From Streptomyces bikiniensis (GTDB taxonomy: Bacteria; Actinomycetota; Actinomycetes; Streptomycetales; Streptomycetaceae), in assembly GCA_000716465.1 (NCBI GenBank), contig JNWL01000064.1:1-26482 (forward strand): a DNA stretch of 26,482 nt, written 5' to 3'. Shown one piece after another: positions 1-7,399 of the stretch. Below the pieces are notes generated by a model, which saw only the letters and a program-made list of their open reading frames with translations, was not told the DNA's origin and did not search any database. The first letter of the stretch is position 1, and every line of letters begins with the position of its first letter. Made by a program: the position numbers and the translations under genes.

Positions 1-55
1 ACCGAGATCTACACTAGATCGCTCGTCGGCAGCGTCAGATGTGTATAAGAGACAG
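1..55 (+). other. Illumina Nextera adapter left on the contig end
   Basis: Bases 1-14 are the 3' part of the Illumina P5 primer. Bases 15-22 (tagatcgc) match the Nextera i5 index usually called N501/S501. Bases 23-36 are the Nextera read-1 linker, and bases 37-55 are the 19-bp Tn5 mosaic end. Genomic sequence starts at about base 56. Conceptual translation through the adapter gives the familiar artefact peptides MYKRQ (plus strand) and SLIHI (minus strand), so reading frames that start or end here are false at that end. Confidence 0.98.
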
Positions 56-56
56 C

Positions 57-140
57 GGCACGTCCGTCCTCACCACGACGCTGGTGATCATCGCCCCGGC
101 GGTCCTCGCCACCGCGATCCTGCGCTCCCGCTCCCGCTGA
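57..140 (+). CDS. C-terminal fragment of a membrane protein (5' end missing)
   Basis: An open frame runs from the adapter junction to a TGA at 138-140 and encodes 27 residues. It holds a hydrophobic stretch (LVIIAPAVLATAIL) followed by an Arg/Ser tail (RSRSR), as at the cytoplasmic end of a last transmembrane helix. Codon use is typical of the region. The start and most of the gene lie beyond the contig end, so the family cannot be named. It lies 53 bases upstream of the DUF4239 gene on the same strand, so the two may share a transcript. It could be a chance open frame, since only 84 bases are visible. Confidence 0.5.
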   Translation, partial: GTSVLTTTLVIIAPAVLATAILRSRSR

Positions 141-193
141 ACCCACCCGCCCCACCTGCCCCGCCCACCCCACCGATCCCACCGGAGGAATCC

Positions 194-958
194 GTGTCCG
201 AATGGCTCGTCCTGTCCCTCGCGATGGCGGCGGCCTGTGCCGTCGTGCTCACCATCGTCGTCATCAACCACCGCCGGATCCCCGAGGACGACGACCCCAG
301 CGAGACCCCGGACGTCATCGAGTACATGACGATGATGATCGGCGTGATCTACGCCATCGTCCTCGGTCTGGCCATCGCCGGCGTCTGGGAGGCGCGGGGC
401 GCCGCCCAGGAGACCGTGCGGCAGGAGGCCCAGGCGCTGCACGAGATCTCGGCCCGCGCCGAGGTCTACCCGCAGGAGGTCCGCGCCCGCATCCGCGCCG
501 ACGTCGAGGCGTACGCCTCCCATGTGGTCCACGACGAGTGGAAGCACATGTCCGAGACCGGCGAGCTGAGCGACGAGGGCACCGCGCTCCTGGAGAAGGT
601 GCGCCGGAGCGTCACCGACTACCGGCCGGCGAACGACTTCGAGGGGCAGGCGTACCAGCCCCTCGTGGACCAGGTGGCCGCCGTCGACGACGCCCGGAAC
701 GCGCGCGGGCAGAACGCGGGCGAGACCATGCCGGGGGTGGTGTGGTTCGGCCTGATCGTCGGCGCCCTGGTGACGGTCGGCCTGATCTTCACGCTCCAGA
801 TCCGCAGGACCGGGCGGGAACTGCTGCTCGCCGGGCTCTTCAGCGTCCTCATCGCCTTCCTGCTCTTCCTCATCTGGGATTTCGACGCCCCGTACGGCCG
901 GGGCATGTCGGCCACCACCACGCCGTTCACCGACCTGTTCCCGCGGCTCGACGGATGA
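194..958 (+). CDS. DUF4239 (bestrophin-like) membrane protein
   Basis: This is a 254-residue membrane protein. The start is the GTG at 194, preceded by GGAGGA at 184-189; the open frame reaches back to an ATG at 41, but that lies in the adapter and is false. Four hydrophobic segments are visible at about residues 4-25, 46-67, 182-203 and 211-229, two at each end, with a charged middle domain of about 115 residues between. This 2+2 layout and the YMTMMIGVIYAIVLGLA segment after an acidic stretch fit the DUF4239 family, which is thought to be related to bestrophin-type channels. The biochemical function of DUF4239 is not established. It may be co-transcribed with the truncated membrane protein upstream. 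The stop is followed by 166 bases without a gene. Confidence 0.85.
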   Translation: MSEWLVLSLAMAAACAVVLTIVVINHRRIPEDDDPSETPDVIEYMTMMIGVIYAIVLGLAIAGVWEARGAAQETVRQEAQALHEISARAEVYPQEVRARIRADVEAYASHVVHDEWKHMSETGELSDEGTALLEKVRRSVTDYRPANDFEGQAYQPLVDQVAAVDDARNARGQNAGETMPGVVWFGLIVGALVTVGLIFTLQIRRTGRELLLAGLFSVLIAFLLFLIWDFDAPYGRGMSATTTPFTDLFPRLDG

Positions 959-1124
959 GGAGCGCCACCCGGGTGGGCCGCACGGGGGACACGCGTGACC
1001 CGTTCGCACCTCTGGGATCGCGGGCGTGGTGACGCGCTCCTAGCGTTTCGGGCATCGAGGTGCACGCAGGCCCTTCGCGGGAACCCCCTTCCGCGGCTGC
1101 CCCTCGGGACCCGGAGGATTCACC

Positions 1125-1697
1125 ATGCGCGCGATACGTGCCGCATCCACCGCCCTGCTGGGGGTGGCCGCCTTCGCCCTGGCCGCCCCCTTCGCCGTCG
1201 CGACGGAGGGTGCCCCGGCACCCAACCCGCGGGCGAGGGGCGCCAAGGCCCCGGGCGATTTCGTCGTTTCGCCCTCGGTCGTCTCGCCCGGCGGCCGGGT
1301 GACCCTGAGCGCCCCCGGCTGCGCCAGCACCGCGACGGCCGCGGCCGGTGTCTTCGACACCGCCGTCATCGCCCCCGGGGCGACGGCGACCGCCACCGTG
1401 GACCTGGACGTGCGGCCCGGCAGCGTCTACACGGTCGCGTTCAACTGCACGGGCGGCGTCCAGGACACCGTCGACCTCACGATCGCCGGCGGTGCCACGG
1501 CCACTCCCACCGCCACCCCGACGATCCGCTCCACGATCCTCACTCCCCCGCGGGGCGTGCAGGGCGGTCTCGGCGGTTCGGTGGACGACGGGGCCGGTCC
1601 CGTCGAACTGGCCGCGGGCGGAGCGCTCGTCCTGGCCGCCGCGGGCGGCGTCTTCTACGTGGTGCGCCGTCGCACCGCCGCGTCCCGGCGCCACTGA
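1125..1697 (+). CDS. Secreted, C-terminally anchored surface protein (putative sortase substrate A)
   Basis: The protein has 190 residues. The ATG at 1125 follows GGAGG at 1113-1117. Residues 1-26 form a signal peptide ending near AVA. The mature part resembles an all-beta Ig-like domain with two cysteines (C66, C108) that could form a disulfide. A Thr/Ala/Pro stretch (about 123-140) leads to PPRGVQGGLGGS (141-152), then a hydrophobic segment (about 160-180) and an RRR-rich tail. Motif, membrane span and positive tail are the layout of a cell-wall sorting signal, but LPXTG is absent; TPPRG (140-144) sits where it would be expected. The convergent gene at 1808-2362 is a paralog with the same tail, and a sortase gene lies about 1.1 kb away. 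The role as a sortase substrate is inferred; the ligand or structural role is unknown. Confidence 0.8.
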   Translation: MRAIRAASTALLGVAAFALAAPFAVATEGAPAPNPRARGAKAPGDFVVSPSVVSPGGRVTLSAPGCASTATAAAGVFDTAVIAPGATATATVDLDVRPGSVYTVAFNCTGGVQDTVDLTIAGGATATPTATPTIRSTILTPPRGVQGGLGGSVDDGAGPVELAAGGALVLAAAGGVFYVVRRRTAASRRH

Positions 1698-1734
1698 GGT
1701 GCGGCGGGACGCGGGGGCGCGGGCGCCCTCGGAC

Positions 1735-1778
1735 GCCCGTCGCCCCCGGGTCCTGACGAGGACCCGGGGGCGACGGGC
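1735..1778. terminator. Bidirectional hairpin between convergent paralogs
   Basis: A perfect 20-bp inverted repeat (1735-1754 and 1759-1778) flanks a 4-base loop, gacg. It sits between the tail-to-tail surface-protein genes, 37 bases after one stop and 29 bases from the other. No U-tract follows, as is common in high-GC actinomycetes. The symmetry lets it serve both genes. Confidence 0.85.
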
Positions 1779-1807
1779 ACGGCGGGCCGACCGGGAGGTT
1801 CGGCCGG

Positions 1808-2362
1808 TCAGACCCCCGCACCGGTCACACGGCGGCGGCGGGCGATGAAGAGGCCGCCGCCGAGCGCGGCCGCGGCGACCAGGCCGCCGCCGATGGCCAT
1901 CTCGGTGGAGCTGGGGGCCAGCGAGCCGCCGAGGCCGCCCTGCGCGCCGCGGCCCGGGAGGACCCGGAACGACTGGGTGACCACGGAGGAGCTGCCGTTG
2001 CACCGGACGGCCAGGTTGTAGTTGCCCGGGGTGGCGTGGTTGTAGACGCGGGCGACGGCGGTGGAGACGCCGTTGTTGTTGCCCGACAGGGTGGTCTCGG
2101 GGAAGGCGTTGGACGTGACCGTGCCGCCGCGGTTGCAGCCACGCGCGGTGATCGTGAGCGTCGAACCGGGGTGGACGTCGTAGGGGTTGACGGTGACGTC
2201 GGTCGGGCCGCCGTTGCCGCCACCGTTCCCACCGCCGTTCCCACCGCTGTTACCGCCGCTGAGGACGGTGGTCGGCCCGTGGTCGGCGGCGGCGAGGGGG
2301 GCCGCGAGCCCGACCGCCGCGATCGCGGTGGCGGTCACCGCCAGAGTGCGTGCAGCACGCAT
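1808..2362 (-). CDS. Secreted, C-terminally anchored surface protein (putative sortase substrate B)
   Basis: The protein has 184 residues from the ATG at 2362, with a GGAGG a few bases upstream (complement of 2370-2374). Residues 1-26 are a signal peptide ending in AAA. Next come a low-complexity Gly/Asn stretch (36-52, repeats of GGN) and an Ig-like domain with C76 and C121 spaced like the cysteines of the paralog at 1125-1697. The tail reads LPGRGAQGGLGGS (135-147), a hydrophobic segment (about 154-174) and RRRR. LPGRG differs from LPXTG by Arg in place of Thr. Signal-peptide start (MRA), domain and QGGLGGS tail are shared with the convergent gene, so the pair looks like an old duplication. 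Its longer upstream frame was rejected because the ribosome site and signal peptide point to 2362. Confidence 0.82.
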   Translation of the reverse strand: MRAARTLAVTATAIAAVGLAAPLAAADHGPTTVLSGGNSGGNGGGNGGGNGGPTDVTVNPYDVHPGSTLTITARGCNRGGTVTSNAFPETTLSGNNNGVSTAVARVYNHATPGNYNLAVRCNGSSSVVTQSFRVLPGRGAQGGLGGSLAPSSTEMAIGGGLVAAAALGGGLFIARRRRVTGAGV

Positions 2363-2798
2363 GGTTGAACCTCCAGTGGAAGACGCCCCAAAGCGGTGCT
2401 CCGGGAGTTTCGACGAGTACGCCTTCCATGACGAACCATCACCATTCGTGACGGAACACGCATGTCGGCACTGGGCCACTCCGGTGAGGCGACACGCCGG
2501 GGCGGAGGGTCCCGGACGTGCCGTAGGCGCAGGTCAGGGGCTTCTGAGCTGCTTATCTGACGATTACTCGGATGGGTCAGCCCGGCGTCACCCACCTGTC
2601 GGCCCGTCCGGCGGCCGTCCGGCGGCCCTCAACCGCCCTCAGCCGGTCCTCAGCCGTTCCTCAGCCGCTCCTCCGCCGGTCCGTGCGTCGTCCGCCCGGG
2701 GTGGTCCGGGAGGGGCGGGCCCCACCCGTTCGGACCGTCCGGCGCGACGTACCGCCGGGCCGCCCTTACCGTTCTGACGACGCCACGAAGGGAGAACC
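2363..2798. other. 436-bp intergenic region between divergent surface-protein and sortase genes
   Basis: No convincing gene is visible here; it must carry the promoters of the minus-strand surface protein and of the sortase. It contains an unusually AT-rich patch at about 2545-2575 and a tract of 10-11-bp direct repeats at 2606-2680. A TAnnnT-type -10 candidate for the sortase (taccgt, 2767-2772) has no good -35 partner, so no promoter is called. Confidence 0.6.
2606..2680. repeat. 11-bp periodic direct repeats upstream of the sortase gene
   Basis: Two identical 11-mers (gtccggcggcc at 2606-2616 and 2617-2627) run directly into further units. These are cctcaaccgc (2627-2636), cctcagccggt (2637-2647), cctcagccgtt (2648-2658), cctcagccgct (2659-2669) and cctccgccggt (2670-2680). 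The spacing is about one helical turn. The tract ends 118 bases before the sortase start codon. Confidence 0.8.
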
Positions 2799-3461
2799 AT
2801 GCCCCCGAAGGACTTCCGCGTCTCCGAGCGCAGGAGACTCCAACCCTGGGGTGTCCTGGCCCTCGCCATGCTGTCCGGGCTCGCGATGATGCGCAACGGG
2901 GTGGACGTCGCCTCCGGGCCGCCGCAGCCCGCCGCGGCCGCGCGGCCGGCGGCGCTCCCGACCGCCCCGGCGGCCCCCTCCGCGGCCACCGGCCTGGAGC
3001 CGCTGCCCTTCGCCCCGGCCTCCCGGATCAAGATCCCGGCGATCCGGGTCGCGGCCCCGATCATGGACGTGGGCCTGGACCCGGACGGCTGGGTGGCGGC
3101 GCCCCCGCCCCAGGACGCCAACCTCGCCGGCTGGTACCAGAACGGCATCTCCCCCGGCCAGCGCGGGACCGCCGTCGTCGTCGGACACGTCGACAACACC
3201 CAGGGCCCGGCGGTCTTCTACGGTCTCGGCTCCCTGGAGAAGGGCCAGCACGTCGAGGTCGAGCGGTACGACGGCCGGGTCGCGGTCTTCGAGATCTACG
3301 GCGTCGAGGTGTACGCGAAGGACAACTTCCCCGGCGTGCGGGTCTACGCCGACACCGGGCAGCCGGAGCTGCGGGTCATCACCTGCGGCGGCGGGTACAC
3401 GCGCGCGCGTGGGTACGACGGGAACGTCGTCGTCTACGCCCGGATGGTCGGCTCCCGCTGA
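2799..3461 (+). CDS. Class F-like sortase (cysteine transpeptidase)
   Basis: The protein has 220 residues. The ATG at 2799 follows AAGGGAG at 2788-2794. An N-terminal membrane anchor lies at about residues 16-32, then a Pro/Ala linker (about 40-65) and a compact sortase domain from about 68 to the end. Catalytic residues are visible: H130 in VVVGHVDN and C196 in VITCGG. The usual catalytic Arg after the Cys is probably R202 or R204 in YTRARGYDGNVVVYA. The short domain and VGHVDN/ITCGG motifs fit class F-type actinobacterial sortases better than class A-E. Sortases cleave a C-terminal motif on secreted proteins and link them to the cell wall. The two genes just upstream encode surface proteins with sorting-signal-like tails and are the likely substrates by context. 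Confidence 0.9.
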   Translation: MPPKDFRVSERRRLQPWGVLALAMLSGLAMMRNGVDVASGPPQPAAAARPAALPTAPAAPSAATGLEPLPFAPASRIKIPAIRVAAPIMDVGLDPDGWVAAPPPQDANLAGWYQNGISPGQRGTAVVVGHVDNTQGPAVFYGLGSLEKGQHVEVERYDGRVAVFEIYGVEVYAKDNFPGVRVYADTGQPELRVITCGGGYTRARGYDGNVVVYARMVGSR

Positions 3462-3480
3462 CCCGCCGTCACGAGAGGAA

Positions 3481-3511
3481 AGGGGCCCGGCACCTGAAGT
3501 GCCGGGCCCCT
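3481..3511. terminator. Hairpin after the sortase gene, shared with the deacetylase gene
   Basis: A perfect 13-bp inverted repeat (3481-3493 and 3499-3511) flanks the loop ctgaa. It lies 19 bases after the sortase stop and 17 bases beyond the 3' end of the convergent deacetylase gene, so it can end both transcripts. Confidence 0.88.
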
Positions 3512-3528
3512 CTCCCGTGTCCGGCCGG

Positions 3529-4407
3529 TCAGCGCCGGGGGACGGTGACGTGGTAGCCGGCGTCGAGGAGTTCGGGCAGGTAGCGGCGGAGCGCGGCCAC
3601 GCTCTGGGAGCGGTCGCCGCCCGCGTCGTGGTTGAGGACGACGACGCCGGGGGCCGCGCCGTCCAGGACCCGGCGGACGATGGAGTCGGTGCCGGGCTCC
3701 TGCCAGTCCAGGGTGTCGACGGTCCAGGCGAGCGGCTCCATGCCGAGTTCGGCGCCGATCTCGAAGGAGTGCCGGTTCCAGGCCCCGTAGGGGGCGCGGT
3801 ACCAGAGCGGGGCCGTGCCGAGGGCCCGTTCGACGACCTCGCTGGTGGAGCCCAGCTCGTCGCGGATGCGGGAGGGCCGCAGCCCGGGGATCAGGGGGTG
3901 GGACCAGGAGTGGTTGCCGACGACGTGCCCCTCCGCGGACATGCGCCGCAGCAGGTCCTGGTTCTCGACGGCCATCTCGCCGCAGACGAAGAACATCGCC
4001 CGGCAGTCGTACCGGCGCAGGGTGTCGAGGATGCCGGGGGTGTAGCGGGGGTCGGGCCCGTCGTCGAAGGTCAGCACCATCGAGCGGCCGGCCCCGGAGA
4101 CGCTGAGGAAGGGCCGCTGCCGCACGGGCGGCAGCGCGCGCCGGTACGCCGGGGGCGCGTAGGCGGTCATCGGCTGGAGGCGGTACGCGTTCGGGTGCAG
4201 CCGGGCGGTCCCCGCCTGCGGACCGGCGGCCGGGCCCGCAGACCCGGGTCCGGCCCCGGTCCCGGTCCCGCTTCCCGGGGCGCCGCCGGGGCCGGGACCG
4301 GCGGCCCGGTCGGGGGCGGAGAGCCGGTCCGCGGCGAAGACTCCGACGGCGGCGGTGGCGCCGAGCGCGGCGGCCAGCCGCAGCACCGCTCGACGCCCGT
4401 TGGGCAT
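3529..4407 (-). CDS. Exported polysaccharide deacetylase (NodB domain, CE4)
   Basis: The protein has 292 residues from the ATG at 4407, chosen because AAAAAGGA lies about 5 bases upstream; an in-frame ATG at 4422 lacks a ribosome site. The N-terminus (GRRAVLRLAAALGA) looks like a Tat-type signal, followed by a low-complexity Gly/Pro/Ala linker (about 36-66). The NodB domain has all metal and catalytic motifs: TFDDGP (113-118, with D115/D116), HSWSH (166-170), RAPYG (204-208), DTLDW (231-235) and LNH (258-260). These enzymes remove acetyl groups from N-acetylglucosamine polymers at the cell surface, such as peptidoglycan or a polysaccharide; the actual substrate is not shown. The CapA-like lipoprotein gene lies 190 bases upstream on the same strand. 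Confidence 0.92.
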   Translation of the reverse strand: MPNGRRAVLRLAAALGATAAVGVFAADRLSAPDRAAGPGPGGAPGSGTGTGAGPGSAGPAAGPQAGTARLHPNAYRLQPMTAYAPPAYRRALPPVRQRPFLSVSGAGRSMVLTFDDGPDPRYTPGILDTLRRYDCRAMFFVCGEMAVENQDLLRRMSAEGHVVGNHSWSHPLIPGLRPSRIRDELGSTSEVVERALGTAPLWYRAPYGAWNRHSFEIGAELGMEPLAWTVDTLDWQEPGTDSIVRRVLDGAAPGVVVLNHDAGGDRSQSVAALRRYLPELLDAGYHVTVPRR

Positions 4408-4597
4408 CTGATCCTTTTTCATGACCAATGGTTCGTACGGATGAGGGTCGACGCGGCTCAGCGACACCGGCCGCCCGTCCGAAAGCACCCGTTGGGCGGA
4501 CAGTCGCGAAGGGCGACCGGACAGCGGGGCCACCGGTTCGCCGGCCCGGTGGCCGCCGTACCGCCGCCCGCCCCTGCGCACCCGTCCGTTCGCCCGT

Positions 4598-5833
4598 CTA
4601 CTTGCCCATCACGAGGCCGTCCTCGCCGGCGCCCCGGTTGAGCACCACCCTCCGGATCGTGTCGCGGATCGCGGCCAGGCGCGGGTCCCCGCCGGTGTCG
4701 GCGCCGAGGTTGACCACCCGGCCGCGCCCGGTGTCGAACCACTGGGGGACGAACTCGGCCCGGGTGACCTCCCAGCGCCCGCCGGGGGTACGGGGCGGAG
4801 CGAAGGTGAAACGTCCGATGCTGCCCTGGTTGCCGCGCGGGTCGTGGACGCCCTGGTGGTTGATCATGTCGCCGGCGATCTGGTCGCCCATCCCGTAGAC
4901 CACCCAGGTGCCGTTGACCTTCTCGTAGGCCTGAGGAACGTGGGCATGCGTACCCAGGAGAAGATCGATGTCCGGGCGGCCGCCGGTCCGCGAGGCGGTC
5001 AGCGCCCGGCCGAGGGAGAGCTGCCGCTCGTCCGGCTCGGTCTGCCACTCGGTGCCCCAGTGGACGCTGACCACGACCACGTCGGCGCCGGCCGCGCGGG
5101 CCGCGCGCGCGTCGGCGACCACCCGCCGCTCGTCGAGCAGGTCGACCGCCCAGGGCCGCCCCTTCGGGAGCGGGTGGCCGTTGGTGTCGTAGGTGTAGGC
5201 GAGCTGGGCGACGGTGGCGCCACCCGCCTCCATCAGGGTGGGCCGGGCCGCCTCCTCGGCCGTACGGGCCGATCCGGCGTGGCGGATGCCGACCGCGTCG
5301 AGGGCGTCGAGGGTCCGGCCGAGGCCCGCCGCCCCGTCGTCGAGGGTGTGGTTGGAGGCGGTGGAGCAGGAGTCGTACCCGGTCTCCTTGAGCCCGGCGG
5401 CGACCTCGGGCGGGGACTTGAAGGCGGGGTAGCCGGTGTAGGGCCCGCCCTTCTCCCCGTACACGGTCTCCATGTGGCAGAGGGCGAGGTCGGCGCCGGA
5501 GACGACGGACTTCACGCCGGCGAGCATGGGGCGGAAGTCGTGGCCGGCGCCCGCGGAGTCCTCGGCCGCCCTGCGGATGATGGAGTCGTGCGGGAGGACG
5601 TCCCCGGAGGCCACGAGGGTGAACCCGGCGGGCGCGGAGGCCGCGCCGGGGGCGGCGGAGGGTCCGGTGGGGCGTCCGGCGGCTCCCGGAGCGGTGGCCT
5701 TCGGGGTGGCGTCGCCCGCGGCCGGACCGCTCCCGCCGCCCGTGCCGCTTCCGCCGGTGCAGCCGGTCGCCGCCGCGAGCAGGACGGCGGCGAGCGCGGC
5801 CGTCCTGCTCGCGGGCCTGGTGCGTGAGGTCAT
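4598..5833 (-). CDS. CapA-family lipoprotein (PgsA-like metallophosphatase fold)
   Basis: The protein has 411 residues from the ATG at 5833; a GGTGGAG-like ribosome site lies upstream. The signal peptide ends in AAATGC, a relaxed lipobox with C25 as the lipidated Cys, followed by a disordered Gly/Ala/Pro linker to about residue 68. The catalytic-type domain shows GDVLPH (77-82), CHMETV (119-124), SNHTLDDG (160-167), VHWGTEW (257-263) and GTHAHVPQ (294-301), the metal-site pattern of the CapA/PgsA family. Family members are linked to poly-gamma-glutamate capsule export, but in actinomycetes their role is often unknown and no capsule synthase genes are seen here. The deacetylase follows downstream on the same strand. 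Confidence 0.9.
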   Translation of the reverse strand: MTSRTRPASRTAALAAVLLAAATGCTGGSGTGGGSGPAAGDATPKATAPGAAGRPTGPSAAPGAASAPAGFTLVASGDVLPHDSIIRRAAEDSAGAGHDFRPMLAGVKSVVSGADLALCHMETVYGEKGGPYTGYPAFKSPPEVAAGLKETGYDSCSTASNHTLDDGAAGLGRTLDALDAVGIRHAGSARTAEEAARPTLMEAGGATVAQLAYTYDTNGHPLPKGRPWAVDLLDERRVVADARAARAAGADVVVVSVHWGTEWQTEPDERQLSLGRALTASRTGGRPDIDLLLGTHAHVPQAYEKVNGTWVVYGMGDQIAGDMINHQGVHDPRGNQGSIGRFTFAPPRTPGGRWEVTRAEFVPQWFDTGRGRVVNLGADTGGDPRLAAIRDTIRRVVLNRGAGEDGLVMGK

Positions 5834-5878
5834 GTGCGGCACTCCACCCAGATCATGTGATGAACATCTGTTCTGAAG

Positions 5879-5907
5879 AATTGATCCCGGAGAGAAGCCG
5901 CAGTCAA
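5879..5907 (-). promoter_or_regulatory. Candidate housekeeping promoter of the CapA-like gene
   Basis: On the minus strand TTGACT (5902-5907) and TCAATT (5879-5884) are separated by 17 bases. This would place the transcription start about 40 bases before the ATG at 5833. The -35 is good and the -10 only moderate. The prediction is from sequence only. Confidence 0.45.
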
Positions 5908-6092
5908 GGGTCAAGGCCGCACAAGCCCACGAACCCCGCTGAAACGGACGCAGTGACTCCGTCCGACCGTTCGCCGTACCATTCGCCGCTCGGTGCGACC
6001 GTTCGTCGCAGACCGATGTCCGTTCCCTGTCCCTCGCCGTCCGAATGCGTTCGTATACGGGCCGACGACGAGCCGCGGGAGAGGTGGGCAGC

Positions 6093-6638
6093 ATGACGAC
6101 GGCGACGACCGACGAACGGACCCTGGAGGAGTTGCAGCGGGACCACGGCCCCGCGCTGCTCTCCTTCCTGCTCGGCCTCACCTACGGGGACCGGCAGCGG
6201 GCCGAGGACCTCGCCCAGGAGACCCTCGTACGGGCCTGGCAGCACCCGGAGGCCTTCGACAGTCCCTACGACTCCATGCGCCCCTGGCTCTTCACCGTGG
6301 CCCGCCGCCTCGCCATCGACGCGCGCCGCTCGCGCCTCGCCCGGCCCGCCGAAATCGGCGACGGCGTCCTCGCCGTGACGCCCGACCCCGCCGACGCCAC
6401 CGCCTCCGCCGAGGCCGCGCTCGACGTGCGGGCGGCCGTCCGGGGGCTGAGCCCCGAACACCGGGCGGTGCTCGTCCGGCTGTACTTCCACGGCCTCACC
6501 GTCAACGAGGCCGCCGTGGAGCTGGGCATCCCCGCCGGGACCGTCAAGTCCCGCTCCCACTACGCCCTGCGGCAGCTGGGCCGGTCGCTGCCCGGCTACC
6601 GGCCGCGCCGGAGCCTCGCGGGGGCGGCGGGGCGCTGA
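6093..6638 (+). CDS. ECF-family RNA polymerase sigma factor
   Basis: The protein has 181 residues. The ATG at 6093 is preferred over the in-frame ATG at 6045 because GAGAGGTGG lies just upstream (about 6079-6087) and the conserved region starts soon after. Sigma region 2 spans about 17-83 and contains the core-binding helix AEDLAQETLVRAW (37-49). Sigma region 4 spans about 112-165 with the helix-turn-helix LTVNEAAVELGIPAGTVKSR (135-154). There is no region 3, as expected for group IV (ECF) factors, which redirect RNA polymerase in response to a signal. The adjacent downstream gene does not have the HxxxCxxC zinc motif of classical anti-sigma factors, so the controlling partner is not evident. 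Confidence 0.92.
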   Translation: MTTATTDERTLEELQRDHGPALLSFLLGLTYGDRQRAEDLAQETLVRAWQHPEAFDSPYDSMRPWLFTVARRLAIDARRSRLARPAEIGDGVLAVTPDPADATASAEAALDVRAAVRGLSPEHRAVLVRLYFHGLTVNEAAVELGIPAGTVKSRSHYALRQLGRSLPGYRPRRSLAGAAGR

Positions 6639-6852
6639 TCCCGGCCCCGGGCCGCCTCCGCCGTCCCCCGCGTCACCCCCGGCGACCGGAATCCCACCCG
6701 TACCGATCCGGCCGGAGAACGTATCCGAAACCGCTCGGGCGAGTTGAGCAAAGCGGGACCCGCGGGCGCCCCGCACGGAGGAGGCTCTTCCCCGGGCCCC
6801 GTCGTCCGGGCCCCTCACACGGCCCCGCACGCGCGGTCATGTCCGGGAGAAG

Positions 6853-7353
6853 GTGGGAGCGTTGCTGCCCGAGAGCACGAACGGCACCGGCGGCACGAGC
6901 GGCGGCGGCCTGGCCGTCCCGATGGCCTGGCTGTGCGCCGAGTACCTGGCCGACGAGGTTCTGCGGGCCGCCGCGCTCGTCGCGCCCGGCTCGCTGGAGT
7001 ACCGGGCGGGCCTCCGGGCCCTGGCCCTCACCGTCCACCTCGCGGAGGACCCGGACCGGCCGCCCGCCGGCCGGATCGACGAGTGGCTGCGGCACACGGC
7101 GTACGACCGCCCCTGGCCGCCCTGGGTCGAGGAGCGGCTCGCCGGGCGGCAGGCGGCCGGCGGCGGGGGGCCCGACCTGGCGCTCGCGGAGACCGCGTGG
7201 CGGCGGCTGCGGGACACCTGGATCCTCGCCGCCGACCTCGACGGCCGGGCGGACGCCGACCCGGGGTGCCCGGTCGACGAGGGCGAGCAGATCTGGCTGC
7301 CCGCCTGGAAGCTGGGCCTGCCGCTCGCGCACCTCTCGCTCCACCTGCGCTGA
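6853..7353 (+). CDS. Conserved-looking protein of unknown function
   Basis: The protein has 166 residues and no family is recognised. It is soluble, mostly helical in appearance and rich in Trp and Leu (AMAWLCAEYLADEVLRAAAL-like helices, WLRHTAYDRPWPPWVEERL, AWRRLRDTWILAADL). No signal peptide, membrane span or zinc motif is seen. The start is uncertain. The GTG at 6853 has GGAGA only 2 bases away, and an ATG at 6922, ahead of AWLCAEYLADEV, is a possible alternative. It lies 214 bases after the ECF sigma gene on the same strand, so it may be a target or partner of that factor, but its sequence gives no sign of this. Confidence 0.65.
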   Translation: MGALLPESTNGTGGTSGGGLAVPMAWLCAEYLADEVLRAAALVAPGSLEYRAGLRALALTVHLAEDPDRPPAGRIDEWLRHTAYDRPWPPWVEERLAGRQAAGGGGPDLALAETAWRRLRDTWILAADLDGRADADPGCPVDEGEQIWLPAWKLGLPLAHLSLHLR

Positions 7354-7399
7354 CCGGGACGCCCGGCCGGAGCTCAAGGACGGGGCTCACGGCCGGGAC

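Noticed and set aside
41..193. N-terminal extension of the DUF4239 protein starting at 41
   Set aside because: The start codon lies in the adapter and the stretch 41-193 has no ribosome site or family similarity. GTG 194 with GGAGGA fits.
5851..5872. Possible operator cagat...atctg upstream of the CapA-like gene
   Set aside because: Only the outer 5 bases pair and the interior is not symmetric, which is too weak in a promoter region of this size.
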